The notes: generated by a model from the letters alone, not told the origin. A DNA stretch of 64,000 nt from Acidimicrobiaceae bacterium (GCA_016845585.1 JAERSO010000026.1:1-64000); one strand, 5' to 3'. Positions 20,997 to 30,488 are shown, numbered from the stretch's first letter. Made by a program: numbers and translations.

Positions 20997-22557
20997 ACCA
21001 TCGCCATTCTCCGCGCGACCGCTCTCGTCACCGGACTCGTGTATCTCGGCTGGCGGCTGGCATTCACATCCGACGGGGCGAACCCCGTGATGTTCTTCCT
21101 CCTCGTCGCCGCGGAAGCCTTCGGCATGCCCCGACTGTGGATGGAGATTTCCCTTCTCGGCGATCCTCGATCGGCTGATCGCAGTCTGGAACGGCGGACG
21201 GCACCCGATGCGGACGTCGTCGTGATCGTCACCGATGAACCGACCAGTGAGGTTCGTGCCGCGGTCCTGTCGGCCCAGCTCACCCGCGGCTACGGGAAGC
21301 TCATGGTCGTCGATCGTGACAGCCGCCCCGATGTCGCCGAGCTCGCACAACGACTCGACATCGAACGCGTGGCCGGAACGTTCAACACCGACCTCGTAGA
21401 ACTCATCGACACGGCGTTGTCGCGCTGTCCGTCGCTCTACACGCTCCTCGTCCCTGCCGATGTCGTCGTCCTCCCGGATGTCCTCGAAGTGACGTCGGGC
21501 GCGTTCGACGGCTGGCGTGTGGCTGACGTACCGATCGTCGTCGCCCGCCGGCTCGCCCCGTGGAACGACGATCGCCACCTGCACCGTTGGGCCCGGGACC
21601 TCTACGAACGTCTTGCCGTGCTGGTCGACTCCGAGGCCCCGCGGCGAAGTGAGCACATGGACGCGGCTGAGCCGCCGCGTCCATCGCGTCGCCGACATGC
21701 ATGTCGGTCGATCGATCCAGCGCCTCGTGCTGATCGGGATCCTGTTCGCCACATTGTTCGCGTCCTCGTTGCCGATGGTCGCCGACCCACTGGTCCTCAT
21801 TGGTCTCTGGGGCGCCTGGATGGGTTCGGCCGTGGGGCTTCGTCGGTTCGCCACGAAGTCTGTGGGGTTCACCCCGTGGATCACCAACGATCTCCGACTG
21901 CTCACCACGGATCTCGCGGTCGCGTGGCGAGCCCTCCCCGGTCGACCCCTCCGCAGCGAACTGATCGAACCCGCGCCGGGTCGACGAGCTCGGAAGTTCT
22001 TCCTGATCGGTCTGCAGGCGGCACTGATCGCGTCCGTGATGGTGTTCGGGCTGGGGATCCTTCGTCCTGCTCACGACAACTTCGCCGCGCTCACCACACT
22101 GGGACTCTCCATCTGGCTCCTGGTGATGTGCCAGCAGTCGCGTTCGGCCCTCAAGCTGCGCCAGGTGCGACAGAACTTTCGAACGTTCGAGGAACTCGAC
22201 GTCTTCGCCTCCGAATCCCGGATGGGTGTCATCGGCGTCTCGCCGTTCGGAATCGATGTCGTGTCCTCGACGCCGTTCACGGTCGGAAACAAGATCCGCC
22301 TGGCGTTCGGCCTCCCCCAGGCCGACGGCTCCTCGGCTCGCATCGAGGTGTCGACATCGGTCAAGCGCTCGGCGCGTGACGGGGATCATCACGTCGCCTA
22401 TCTGCGGTTCGCATTGTTGACCGACGAACACATGGATCGTGTCACCGAGTACTGCTCGGTGGTGGCCGGAATGCGCGTCCTGCGCGACGACCCCGGTGTC
22501 GCTCCCGAGGGCACGACGATCGCGGATGTGGTGGTCGATCAGCCGATCACGACCTGA
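20997..22557 (+). pseudogene. Degenerate or frameshifted cellulose-synthase-like glycosyltransferase with C-terminal TM and PilZ-like region
   Basis: N-terminal part in frame of 21039 (LRATALVTGLVYLGWRLAFTSDGANPVMFFLLVAAEAFG...VVVIVTDEP...); C-terminal TM/PilZ-like part in the +1 frame of 21517 (LVLIGILFATLFASS...SRMGVIGVSPFGIDVVSSTPFTVGNKIRLAF); switch near 21640-21690; conserved catalytic C-half (ED/QxxRW) not seen. Confidence 0.55.
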
Positions 22558-22632
22558 CCGTCAACCTCCATCGTTCCGGCGGAATCGCCGTCGCACTTTC
22601 AGCGCAGTCAGATACAGTTTTCAGCTGTCCAT

Positions 22633-22714
22633 GGGTCGGTGCCCGAGTGGCCAAAGGGAACGGGCTGTAAACCCGTCGGCTTCGCCTACGAAGGTTCGAA
22701 TCCTTCTCGGCCCA
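22633..22714 (+). tRNA. tRNA-Tyr (GTA)
   Basis: Class II cloverleaf with anticodon loop CTGTAAA, T arm GAAGGTTCGAATCCTTC, acceptor GGGTCGG/TCGGCCC; CCA not encoded. Confidence 0.93.
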
Positions 22715-22721
22715 CAATGGA

Positions 22722-22755
22722 TGAAAGACCCGGCGTTCCTTCGCCGGGTCTTTCA
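22722..22755 (+). terminator. Rho-independent-like terminator downstream of tRNA-Tyr
   Basis: TGAAAGACCCGGCG-ttcctt-CGCCGGGTCTTTCA followed by cgtttt. Confidence 0.8.
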
Positions 22756-22778
22756 CGTTTTCCGACCCAGGCGTCGAG

Positions 22779-23273
22779 TCAGCCGAGCATGTGCTGCATC
22801 ACGGTGACGTCGAGCCAGGTGCCGAACTTGCGCCCGACCTCCTTCTGCACGCCGACGATCGTGAACCCCACCGAGCGGTGGAGCGCGATCGAGGCCTCGT
22901 GACCTCCCGCGATGTGGGCGAGCACAGTGTGGAAGCCGCGGGCTTTGGCGGTCTCGACGATCTCTTCGAGAAGCAGCTTTCCGACGCCGAGGCCGCGGGC
23001 TGACTCGCTCACGTAGATGCTGTTCTCGACGGTCGTGTTGTACGCCGGGCGGCTTCGGTAGGGCGACAATGAGGCGAAGCCGAGTATCTCCCCATCGTCT
23101 TCCCGCTCGGCCACGATGGCGCCGAGCGCACCCTCCCGTTCTCGGATCCACGCCTGCTGATCAGCAAGGCTGCGGGGAACGAGATCGAACGTAACCAGCG
23201 AGGTCTCGACCTCATGGTTGTAGATGAGCCGGATCGCTTCGGCGTCCGCGACCGTCGCATTGCGTAGCAACAT
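22779..23273 (-). CDS. GNAT family N-acetyltransferase (phosphinothricin acetyltransferase-like)
   Basis: MLLRNATVADAEAIRLIYNHEVETSLVTFDLVPRS...IYVSESARGLGVGKLLLEEIVETAKARGFHTVLAHI. Confidence 0.88.
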   Translation of the reverse strand: MLLRNATVADAEAIRLIYNHEVETSLVTFDLVPRSLADQQAWIREREGALGAIVAEREDDGEILGFASLSPYRSRPAYNTTVENSIYVSESARGLGVGKLLLEEIVETAKARGFHTVLAHIAGGHEASIALHRSVGFTIVGVQKEVGRKFGTWLDVTVMQHMLG

Positions 23274-23322
23274 GCCGCGACACCGTAGCGACGTGGCGCC
23301 GTCGACGTGGTTGGATACATCG

Positions 23323-23706
23323 ATGGTCGAACCCGTTCCTGCACGAAACGTCCTCGGTGGCGATCTCGCCGACTGCGGACGTGATCCGGTCACGGGCTTC
23401 TTCCGTGACGGCTGCTGCAACACCGCCGATGAGGACGTCGGATCCCACACGGTGTGTGCCGTGGTGACCGAGCGTTTCCTCGAGTTCTCGAAGCAGGCCG
23501 GCAACGATTTGTCGACGCCACGACCTGAGTGGGGTTTCGACGGGCTGAGGCCGGGTGACGGCTGGTGCGTGTGTGCGTCGCGCTGGCTCGAGGCGGCCGT
23601 GGCCGGCGCCGCGGCGCCCGTCAGGTTGGCGGCCACCCACGAACGCGCGCTGGAGATCGTGCCGCTGTCGATGCTGCGGACGCACGCGCTCGACTCCGAC
23701 AACTGA
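23323..23706 (+). CDS. DUF2237-like protein
   Basis: NVLGGDLADCGRDPVTGFFRDGCCNTADEDVGSHTVCAVVTERFLEFSKQAGNDLSTPRPEWGFDGLRPGDGWCVCASRWLEA. Confidence 0.8.
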   Translation: MVEPVPARNVLGGDLADCGRDPVTGFFRDGCCNTADEDVGSHTVCAVVTERFLEFSKQAGNDLSTPRPEWGFDGLRPGDGWCVCASRWLEAAVAGAAAPVRLAATHERALEIVPLSMLRTHALDSDN

Positions 23707-23777
23707 CGCGCGGCGATCCTGACTCGCCGTCGCCGATTGGTACGCCTAGATTGACGTGGCCGATCTGAGGAGGATCC

Positions 23778-23933
23778 ATGGAGCCGACTGACGTCATCGA
23801 CACCCCCGAAACCGTGCTTGCCGAAACCGTGCTCACCGACGCCGAGGGCCAGGTGTCGGCCGAGGATGCGCTCGTGGAGGAAGAGCTTCTCGTCGAAGAG
23901 ATCTCCATCGACGGGATGTGCGGCGTCTACTAG
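23778..23933 (+). CDS. mftA: Mycofactocin precursor peptide MftA
   Basis: 51-aa ORF not in the supplied track: MEPTDVIDTPETVLAETVLTDAEGQVSAEDALVEEELLVEEISIDGMCGVY*, with the IDGMCGVY C-terminal signature; followed by mftB and mftC. Confidence 0.95.
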   Translation: MEPTDVIDTPETVLAETVLTDAEGQVSAEDALVEEELLVEEISIDGMCGVY

Positions 23934-23935
23934 AC

Positions 23936-24202
23936 GTGGCTTTCGACCTCGACGCGCCCTATCGATTGCACGAACGAGTCGCGCTTCGGCCCGAGCCCTT
24001 CGGCGCGCTCGCGTACCACTACGGCAATCGTCGGTTGAACTTCCTCCGGGCCCCTGAGCTGGTTGCTCTCGTGACCTCGCTTGCCGATCATGATTCCGTC
24101 CGCTCGGCGTTGGCGGCATCTGACATCGACGAGCGGCGCTGGCATTCGTTCGAAAAGGCGCTCGCCTCGCTGGCCGAGTCCGATGTCCTGGTGGCCTCAT
24201 GA
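23936..24202 (+). CDS. mftB: Mycofactocin chaperone MftB (PqqD-like RRE)
   Basis: VAFDLDAPYRLHERVALRPEPFGALAYHYGNRRLNFLRAPELVALVTSL; GTG start 2 nt after the mftA stop. Confidence 0.93.
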   Translation: MAFDLDAPYRLHERVALRPEPFGALAYHYGNRRLNFLRAPELVALVTSLADHDSVRSALAASDIDERRWHSFEKALASLAESDVLVAS

Positions 24203-25335
24203 CGCTCACTCCTTCCAAGCCCGTCACGCTCGGCGACGAGATGAAAGCAGGCCTCGATGCCCCGATCTGTCTGACGTGGGAGTTGACCTACGCCTGCAAC
24301 CTGCAGTGCATCCACTGCCTGTCCTCGTCAGGACGTCGGGATCCGGGCGAGCTCAGCACCGAGGAGTGCGAGGCGATCATCGATGAGCTGCAGCGGATGC
24401 AGGTCTTCTACGTGAACATCGGTGGTGGTGAACCCACCATCCGGCCCGACTTCTGGCACCTCGTCGACTACGCCGTCGATCATCAGGTCGGCGTGAAGTT
24501 CTCGACCAACGGCTCCCGGATCGATGCCGAGGTCGCCCGTCGGTTGGCCGGCTCCGACTATGTCGACATCCAGATCTCCCTCGACGGTGCCGACGCCGCC
24601 ACCAATGACCATGTTCGAGGCGAGGGATCGTTCGCCACCGCCATCGAGGCCATGGAGCATCTCCGAGCGGCCGACTTCGGTGAGTTCAAGATCTCGGTCG
24701 TGATGACCCGTCACAACATCCCCCAAATCGAGGCATTCAAGGAGCTCGCCGATCACTACGGCGCGCAGCTGCGCTTGACGCGCTTTCGCCCAGCCGGCCG
24801 AGGCGCGGACTCGTGGCACGAGCTGCACCCGACCAATGAGCAGCAGGTCGAGCTCTACCACTGGCTGCTCGACCATCCCGACGTGTTGACGGGCGATTCC
24901 TTTTTCCACCTGTCCGCCCTGGGTGAAGCCCTGCCGGGCCTCAACCTCTGTGGTGCCGGTCGTGTCGTGTGCCTCATCGACCCGCTCGGCGACGTCTATG
25001 CATGCCCGTTCGTGCTCCACGACGACTTCAAGGCCGGCTCGGTTCGCGACGAGGGCGGCTTCGAGAGGATCTGGCTCGAGAGCGACCTCTTCACGGATCT
25101 ACGGGAGCCGCAATCTGCCGGGGCGTGCGCGTCCTGTGGCGAATTCGACGCCTGCCAGGGTGGTTGCATGGCGGCCAAGTTCTTCACCGGCATCCCGCTC
25201 GATGGTCCCGACCCCGAGTGTGTGATCGGCTATGGCGCAGATCTCGTGGCCGCCGCACAGAGCGATGCGATCCCTGCGGTGAGCAAGGATCACAGCCGGA
25301 CTCGGGTGACACTCGGGAAGAAGCCGGGCGGCTGA
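24199..25335 (+). CDS. mftC: Mycofactocin radical SAM maturase MftC
   Basis: LTWELTYACNLQCIHCLSSSGRRDPGELSTEE (CxxxCxxC); C-terminal SPASM-type cysteines CGAGRVVCLIDPLGDVYACPF...CASCGEFDACQGGC. Confidence 0.95.
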   Translation: MTLTPSKPVTLGDEMKAGLDAPICLTWELTYACNLQCIHCLSSSGRRDPGELSTEECEAIIDELQRMQVFYVNIGGGEPTIRPDFWHLVDYAVDHQVGVKFSTNGSRIDAEVARRLAGSDYVDIQISLDGADAATNDHVRGEGSFATAIEAMEHLRAADFGEFKISVVMTRHNIPQIEAFKELADHYGAQLRLTRFRPAGRGADSWHELHPTNEQQVELYHWLLDHPDVLTGDSFFHLSALGEALPGLNLCGAGRVVCLIDPLGDVYACPFVLHDDFKAGSVRDEGGFERIWLESDLFTDLREPQSAGACASCGEFDACQGGCMAAKFFTGIPLDGPDPECVIGYGADLVAAAQSDAIPAVSKDHSRTRVTLGKKPGG

Positions 25336-25345
25336 ACTCGCCGCG

Positions 25346-26857
25346 ATGAGCGAGATTCCCGCCGTTCAATTCGCCGCTGCACGCGGCGGCCGGATCGCCT
25401 ATCAGCGTTGGGGACACGGTGAACAGACGATCGTCGCCATCCCGCCCGCTGCGCAGAACATCGAGGCCTCCTGGGACCGTCAGGAGATCCGGTCGATGTT
25501 CGAGCGGTTCGGGACGTTCGCCGACTACGTGCACTTCGACAAACGCGGCACCGGGAGCTCGGACTACACGAGTTCGGTTCCGGGCATCGATGAGCGAGTC
25601 GACGATCTCCGTGCGGTGATGGACGATGCGGGGATCGAGCGAGCGCATCTGTTCGCCCAATCCGAGGGCGGACCGATGACGTTGTTGTTCGCGGCCGCCT
25701 ACCCGCACCGCGTGCAGAGCCTGGTGCTCTTCGGCAGCGGGGCACGGATCGCGCCGGAGGATCTGAGTCCCGAGGATCGCGTGGCGCAAGTCGCGCTCCG
25801 GACCCAGTTCGCGGCGAAGTGGGGGACCGAGGAGTCCCTCGCGCTCGAACTCTTCGCGCCATCGAAGGCCAACGACGCGGAGTTCCGGGCATGGCACACC
25901 CGCTACGAACGGGCGTCCGCCAGCTCCGACTCTCTGCGTGACCTCATGATCCAGATGCTCGACATGGACGTGGCCGAGGTGTGCGCCGACATCGAGATAC
26001 CGGCGCTCGTCCTCCACTGCTCCGATGACCCGGCCATGCCGGTCGAGTACGGCCGCGAACTGGCAGACCTGCTTCCGCAGTCCACCTTCGTCGAGCTCGA
26101 CGGAGCAGATCACTACTGCTATCTCGGTGATGTCGATCGCTGGATGACCGAGGTCGAGCGCTGGGTGACCGGCGAGGTCCGAGCACGGCCCGAGACTCAA
26201 GGGCCGACGGGCGCACACGTGGTCACGCTCGGGCGATTCGCCGTTCGGGTCGACGGTGCCGAGGTCGAGACGGGGGCGTGGGGTTCCCGCCGGGCCCGCA
26301 CCTTGCTGAAGCGCCTCGTTGCCGCCCGTGGATGGCCGGTCACCCGCGACGAACTCATCGAGCTGTTGTGGCCCGACGACGACGACATGGAACGCCTTGG
26401 AGCTCGCCTCTCCGTCCAGCTGTCCGCCGTGCGCCGAGTGCTCGGCGGTGGGGTGATCGCCGATCGTCAAACCGTCGCGCTGGACCGCTCAGTCGTGACG
26501 ACCGATCTCGAGGCATACCTGGACGCCGCGGACGATGCGATGATCGTCGAGCGCTACACCGGTGAGTTCCTGCCCGAGGATCGCTACGACGACTGGTCCA
26601 CGGGGGTCCGGGATCAGGCGCGGTCACACTTCGTTCTGGCGGCCCGCCGGCTGCTCGATGCGGCGACCGGCCGCGAGGACTGGGCCGAGGCCGCGATGCT
26701 CGCCCGCCGACTTCTCGAGGCCGATCGATACGACGAGGCTTCTCACCGAGCGCTCGTCAGCGCACTCGATCGCGTCGGTGACCCGGAGGGTGCTCGTCGA
26801 GCAGCGGATGCGGCCGGCTCGGCGATGGACGAACTCGGCGTCTCCTTCGACAGGTGA
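25346..26857 (+). CDS. Alpha/beta hydrolase fused to an OmpR-like winged-helix/BTAD (SARP-type) regulator domain
   Basis: Hydrolase: FDKRGTGSSDY, LFAQSEGGPMTLLFAAAYP, GADHYCYLGD; regulator: VTLGRFAVRVDGAEVETGAWGSRRARTLLKRLVAARGWPVTRDELIELLWPD...LEAYLDAADD...EASHRALVSALDRVGD. Confidence 0.85.
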   Translation: MSEIPAVQFAAARGGRIAYQRWGHGEQTIVAIPPAAQNIEASWDRQEIRSMFERFGTFADYVHFDKRGTGSSDYTSSVPGIDERVDDLRAVMDDAGIERAHLFAQSEGGPMTLLFAAAYPHRVQSLVLFGSGARIAPEDLSPEDRVAQVALRTQFAAKWGTEESLALELFAPSKANDAEFRAWHTRYERASASSDSLRDLMIQMLDMDVAEVCADIEIPALVLHCSDDPAMPVEYGRELADLLPQSTFVELDGADHYCYLGDVDRWMTEVERWVTGEVRARPETQGPTGAHVVTLGRFAVRVDGAEVETGAWGSRRARTLLKRLVAARGWPVTRDELIELLWPDDDDMERLGARLSVQLSAVRRVLGGGVIADRQTVALDRSVVTTDLEAYLDAADDAMIVERYTGEFLPEDRYDDWSTGVRDQARSHFVLAARRLLDAATGREDWAEAAMLARRLLEADRYDEASHRALVSALDRVGDPEGARRAADAAGSAMDELGVSFDR

Positions 26858-26906
26858 TCGGATCGGTCTGAAGGTTTTCGAAAGGGGTGGTTGAGACGGT
26901 TCGTCC

Positions 26907-27431
26907 ATGACCCTCACAGAGAGCCCCATCCCCAACACCGATCCAACCCTGCCCTACGTGCTCCCGCGAGACGCCGGAGAACATCTCCACTTCCTGAATC
27001 ACCTCGCCACCCGCAAGGTGACGGCCGGCCCCGACGGTGCCCTGAGCGCCGTGGAGTTCGTCGGTCCTCGCGGCTTCGGCCCTCCGCTTCACAGCCATGC
27101 CCATGAGGACGAGATCATCGTGGTGCTCGACGGCGAGATCGTGTTCCGGGCGGCCGGTGACGAGACCATCGCCACGAGCGGTGCGACCGTGTTCCTCCCT
27201 CACGGGGTTCCACACTCGTTCCAGATCCTGTCGCCCACCGCCCGGTTCACGAGCATCACGGCGTCGCGACAGCAGGCACCCGACTTCGACGTCTTCGTCG
27301 CCGAGCTCGGCGATGCAACCGATGCGCCCGAACTCCCGGAGCCGGTCGAGATCGACCCCGGTCACGTCGCCATGGTCGGCGGCCGCCACGGCATCGAGAT
27401 CCTCGGCCCCCCGCCGGCCCCGCTCGACTGA
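26907..27431 (+). CDS. Cupin domain protein
   Basis: GFGPPLHSHAHEDEIIVVLDGEIVFRAAGDETIATSGATVFLPHGVPHSFQ. Confidence 0.9.
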   Translation: MTLTESPIPNTDPTLPYVLPRDAGEHLHFLNHLATRKVTAGPDGALSAVEFVGPRGFGPPLHSHAHEDEIIVVLDGEIVFRAAGDETIATSGATVFLPHGVPHSFQILSPTARFTSITASRQQAPDFDVFVAELGDATDAPELPEPVEIDPGHVAMVGGRHGIEILGPPPAPLD

Positions 27432-27444
27432 GACCCCTCCAAAA

Positions 27445-27499
27445 CCGAAATTGCTGCCGCTGACCCACGCGATCGGTGGGCTGGCGGCAGCAATTTCGG
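27445..27499. repeat. CGAAATTGCTGCCG hairpin family, copy 1 (bidirectional terminator-like)
   Basis: CCGAAATTGCTGCCGC..TGACCCACgcgatcGGTGGGCTGGCGGCAGCAATTTCGG between convergent cupin and BI-1 genes. Confidence 0.85.
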
Positions 27500-27510
27500 A
27501 TTGGATCAGG

Positions 27511-28218
27511 TCAGCGGCGGAGCTGCATCAGGAGACGCAGGACGTACCAGAAGAGCATCATCACGCTGGTGAACAAGGTGAGTGCCGCGGCGACGTGGGC
27601 CTGCACCGGGTAGCGGCGGATGATGTTCTGGGTCTGGTAGAGGATCGAGCCGCCGGCCAGGGCGATCATGGCGACGGAGAACCAGACGCCGAGATTGAAC
27701 CCGAAGAGGACGGCACCCAGGATGAGGACCATGGCCGCCACGCCGCCGAACATCAGCATCGGCCGCATGAACGAGAGGTCCTTGCGGGTGATGACGGCGA
27801 TCGCCGACAAGCCGGCGAATCCCACGGCGGTCAACAGCGCGGCGGCGGCAACGGTCGTGCCGGCACTCTCGATGCTGAAGCAGTAGTAGAGGAAGGGCGC
27901 GAAGATCAGTGCCTCGAGCGCCGCCATCCCGAAGAGAGCGCCGTACTGCTTCGACGGGTTGAGCATGTCCATCGCGGCCTGGCCGACCATCCACTGCCCG
28001 ACCATGAAGAAGCCGAGGATCAGGAGCCAACGCGACCCGCCTCCGGCGACGAAGTCGTAGATGCCTTCGGCGATGCCGGTGGCGAAGAACAGCGCCTCGA
28101 TCCCGACGAACGCGGCGATGGCGCCCATGAGGTGCTGGTAGACACGCACGACGAAGTCGCCGCGGGTGGTCTCGTCGAGTTCGATCACCAGACGAAGGTC
28201 GATTTCGGAATAGCTCAT
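27511..28218 (-). CDS. Bax inhibitor-1/YccA family membrane protein
   Basis: Seven predicted hydrophobic helices; NPSKQYGALFGMAALEALIFAPFLYY...NIIRRYPVQAHVAAALTLFTSVMMLFWYVLRLL. Confidence 0.88.
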   Translation of the reverse strand: MSYSEIDLRLVIELDETTRGDFVVRVYQHLMGAIAAFVGIEALFFATGIAEGIYDFVAGGGSRWLLILGFFMVGQWMVGQAAMDMLNPSKQYGALFGMAALEALIFAPFLYYCFSIESAGTTVAAAALLTAVGFAGLSAIAVITRKDLSFMRPMLMFGGVAAMVLILGAVLFGFNLGVWFSVAMIALAGGSILYQTQNIIRRYPVQAHVAAALTLFTSVMMLFWYVLRLLMQLRR

Positions 28219-28338
28219 TGCGGCTCCTGTGTGAGGTATCTGTGAGTGTAGATGGCTCCGCACGATTGTCGCCCCCGGGCAACCGCCCGCAGCGCCCGCT
28301 ATGGTGCGGCCGTCATCCCCTGAGACAGGAGTCCCATC

Positions 28339-28518
28339 ATGGGTATTTTCGACAAGCTGAAGAAGACCGCCAGCGACAACGCCGACAAGATCGAAGACGG
28401 CATCGAGAAGGCTGCCGACCTCGCCAAGGACAAGGTCGACGGCCACGACGACAAGATCGACATGGCCGAGGACAAGGCCAAGGATCTGCTCGACAAGATC
28501 GACGGCGACGACGACTGA
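28339..28518 (+). CDS. MT0933-like antitoxin-family small protein
   Basis: 59-aa ORF MGIFDKLKKTASDNADKIEDGIEKAADLAKDKVDGHDDKIDMAEDKAKDLLDKIDGDDD. Confidence 0.7.
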   Translation: MGIFDKLKKTASDNADKIEDGIEKAADLAKDKVDGHDDKIDMAEDKAKDLLDKIDGDDD

Positions 28519-28603
28519 TCTGACTGGGTGGTGGCGGTTGGGGGTCGTCCTCGCCGCCGCCGATACCCTCTGGGGCTGACCCAGCCCCGAGAGGTGACAT
28601 ACC

Positions 28604-29776
28604 GTGAGTAACGACTGGTTCGAGTCGATCGCCGTCGCTCAAGAACGAGCGAGAAAGCGCCTGCCGGCCTCGGTGTACGGCGCCATCATGGGCGGTACCG
28701 ACGCGGGCATCTCACGAGCCGACAATGTCGACGCCTTTGGTGAGTTGGGGATTCGTCCGTTGACCGCCGGACAGCCCGGTGAGCGCGACATGTCGGTCAC
28801 CGTGATGGGTCAGCCGGCGTCCATGCCGGTTCTCATCTCGCCGACCGGCGTGCAGGCCGTACACCCTGACGGCGAGGTGGCGGTTGCCCGTGCGTCGGCC
28901 GCACGCGGGGTGCCGATCGGGCTGAGTTCGTTCGGCAGCAAGCCGATCGAGGACGTCGCCGCGGCGAATCCACAGACGTTCTTCCAGATCTACTGGGCTG
29001 GTGACCGCGAGTCGATGGTCGCCCGCTGTGAACGCGCGAAAGCCGCCGGCGCCGCGGGGCTCATCTTGACCCTCGACTGGTCGTTCGTGCACAGCCGCGA
29101 CTGGGGCTCGCCGGCGATCCCCGACTCGATGGGCCTCAAGACGATGATCAAGCACGCGCCCGAGGTGCTGCGACGCCCCGGCTACCTGATGGGCTGGCTC
29201 CGTCGCTTCCAGCTCCCGACGCTCGGGGTCCCCAACTTCGTGGTGGGCGACGCTCCCGTGCCGGGCTTCTTCGAGGCGTACGGCACCTGGATGGGCACGC
29301 CACCGCCGACGTGGGACGACGTTGCGTGGCTCGCCGATGCATGGGGCGGTCCCTTCATGGTGAAGGGCATCTACCGGGCGGACGAGGCACGCCGTGCCCG
29401 CGACGCCGGTGCCACCGCGATCTCGGTGAGCACGCACGGTGGCAACAATCTCGACACCGTTCCCGCGGCGATCCGGGTCCTGCCCGAGATCGCCGACGCG
29501 GTCGGCGACGACATCGAGGTCGTGCTCGACTCCGGCATCCGCCGGGGCAGTGACGTGGTCAAGGCGGTGGCCCTCGGTGCCAAGGCCGTGATGATCGGCC
29601 GCGCCTACCTCTTCGGCATGGCCGCCAATGGTCAGGCCGGTGTGGAGAACGTGCTCGACGTCCTGCGCATGGGCATCGACTCCACGATGCTCGGTCTCGG
29701 CAAGTCGAGCCTCGCCGATCTCGGCCCCGACGACCTGATCATTCCCGATGGCTTCTCCCCGCCCCGCCTGGACTGA
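28604..29776 (+). CDS. mftD: Mycofactocin system FMN-dependent dehydrogenase MftD
   Basis: Alpha-hydroxy-acid dehydrogenase fold: MPVLISPTGVQAVHPDGEVAVARASAARG, FFQIYWAGDRE, ISVSTHGGNNLDTVPA, VVLDSGIRRGSDVVKAVALGAKAVMIGRAYLFG; MftD-type N-terminus. Confidence 0.93.
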   Translation: MSNDWFESIAVAQERARKRLPASVYGAIMGGTDAGISRADNVDAFGELGIRPLTAGQPGERDMSVTVMGQPASMPVLISPTGVQAVHPDGEVAVARASAARGVPIGLSSFGSKPIEDVAAANPQTFFQIYWAGDRESMVARCERAKAAGAAGLILTLDWSFVHSRDWGSPAIPDSMGLKTMIKHAPEVLRRPGYLMGWLRRFQLPTLGVPNFVVGDAPVPGFFEAYGTWMGTPPPTWDDVAWLADAWGGPFMVKGIYRADEARRARDAGATAISVSTHGGNNLDTVPAAIRVLPEIADAVGDDIEVVLDSGIRRGSDVVKAVALGAKAVMIGRAYLFGMAANGQAGVENVLDVLRMGIDSTMLGLGKSSLADLGPDDLIIPDGFSPPRLD

Positions 29777-29779
29777 CAC

Positions 29780-29816
29780 AGAAAGCACGATGGGGACAGA
29801 CCCCATCGTGCTTTCT
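29780..29816. repeat. GGGG-ACAGA-CCCC hairpin repeat, copy 5 (perfect 16-bp stem)
   Basis: AGAAAGCACGATGGGG-acaga-CCCCATCGTGCTTTCT between tandem mftD and mftE. Confidence 0.95.
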
Positions 29817-29840
29817 CGATCCCCGCATCGGCTCGGGGAC

Positions 29841-30488
29841 ATGACGAGTCCCGAGGTCGCCGACGGTCGATGGCATCTCGTCATCCCGTTCGGATCGACG
29901 GAGCAACACGGGCCGCACCTCCCGCTCGACACCGACACACAGATCGCCGTCGCGGTGGCGAACGCAGCGGCCTCTGAGGTCCCCGGCGTCGTCGTCTCGC
30001 CGGCTCTGCCGATCGGTGCGGCCGGCGAACACGCCGGCTTCGCGGGCACGCTCTCGATCGGCACGGCCGCCACCACGACCGTGCTCGTCGAGATCGTGCG
30101 CACCGCCGGTCCGGAGTTCGAATCGATCATGATCGTCAATGGCCACGGCGGCAACCAGGCGGCGGTGCAGGCCGCAGTCGGGTTGTGTGCCGCCGAAGGT
30201 CGGCAGCTTCGAACATGGTCGCCATCGCATCCTGGCGGAGACGCCCACGCGGGGCGCACCGAGACGAGTGTGATGCTGGCGATCGCTCCCGACATGGTTC
30301 GCCTCGACCGAGTGGCGGCCGGGTCGACCGCGCCCTTGGCCGAGGTGATGGACGACCTACGCGATGGTGGAGTGGCCGCGGTGTCGCCCAACGGCGTACT
30401 CGGTGACCCGACCGGGGCTGCCGCTGAGGAAGGTAGGTCGATTCTCGCCACGTGGGTTTCGGAAGTCAGGGCGATACTGGGTGGCTGA
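29841..30488 (+). CDS. mftE: Mycofactocin system creatininase family peptidase MftE
   Basis: LVIPFGSTEQHGPHLPLDTDTQIAVAVANAA...HAGFAGTLSIG...IVNGHGGNQAAV...DAHAGRTETSVMLAI. Confidence 0.92.
   Translation: MTSPEVADGRWHLVIPFGSTEQHGPHLPLDTDTQIAVAVANAAASEVPGVVVSPALPIGAAGEHAGFAGTLSIGTAATTTVLVEIVRTAGPEFESIMIVNGHGGNQAAVQAAVGLCAAEGRQLRTWSPSHPGGDAHAGRTETSVMLAIAPDMVRLDRVAAGSTAPLAEVMDDLRDGGVAAVSPNGVLGDPTGAAAEEGRSILATWVSEVRAILGG

Noticed and set aside
20439-21908. Long 5' extension of yajQ (489 aa)
   Set aside because: YajQ starts at MPTFDVVSE (20927); the remainder is antisense to the GT remnant
27097-28245. 382-aa plus-strand ORF overlapping cupin and BI-1 genes
   Set aside because: Out-of-frame, charged low-complexity translation antisense to the BI-1 gene
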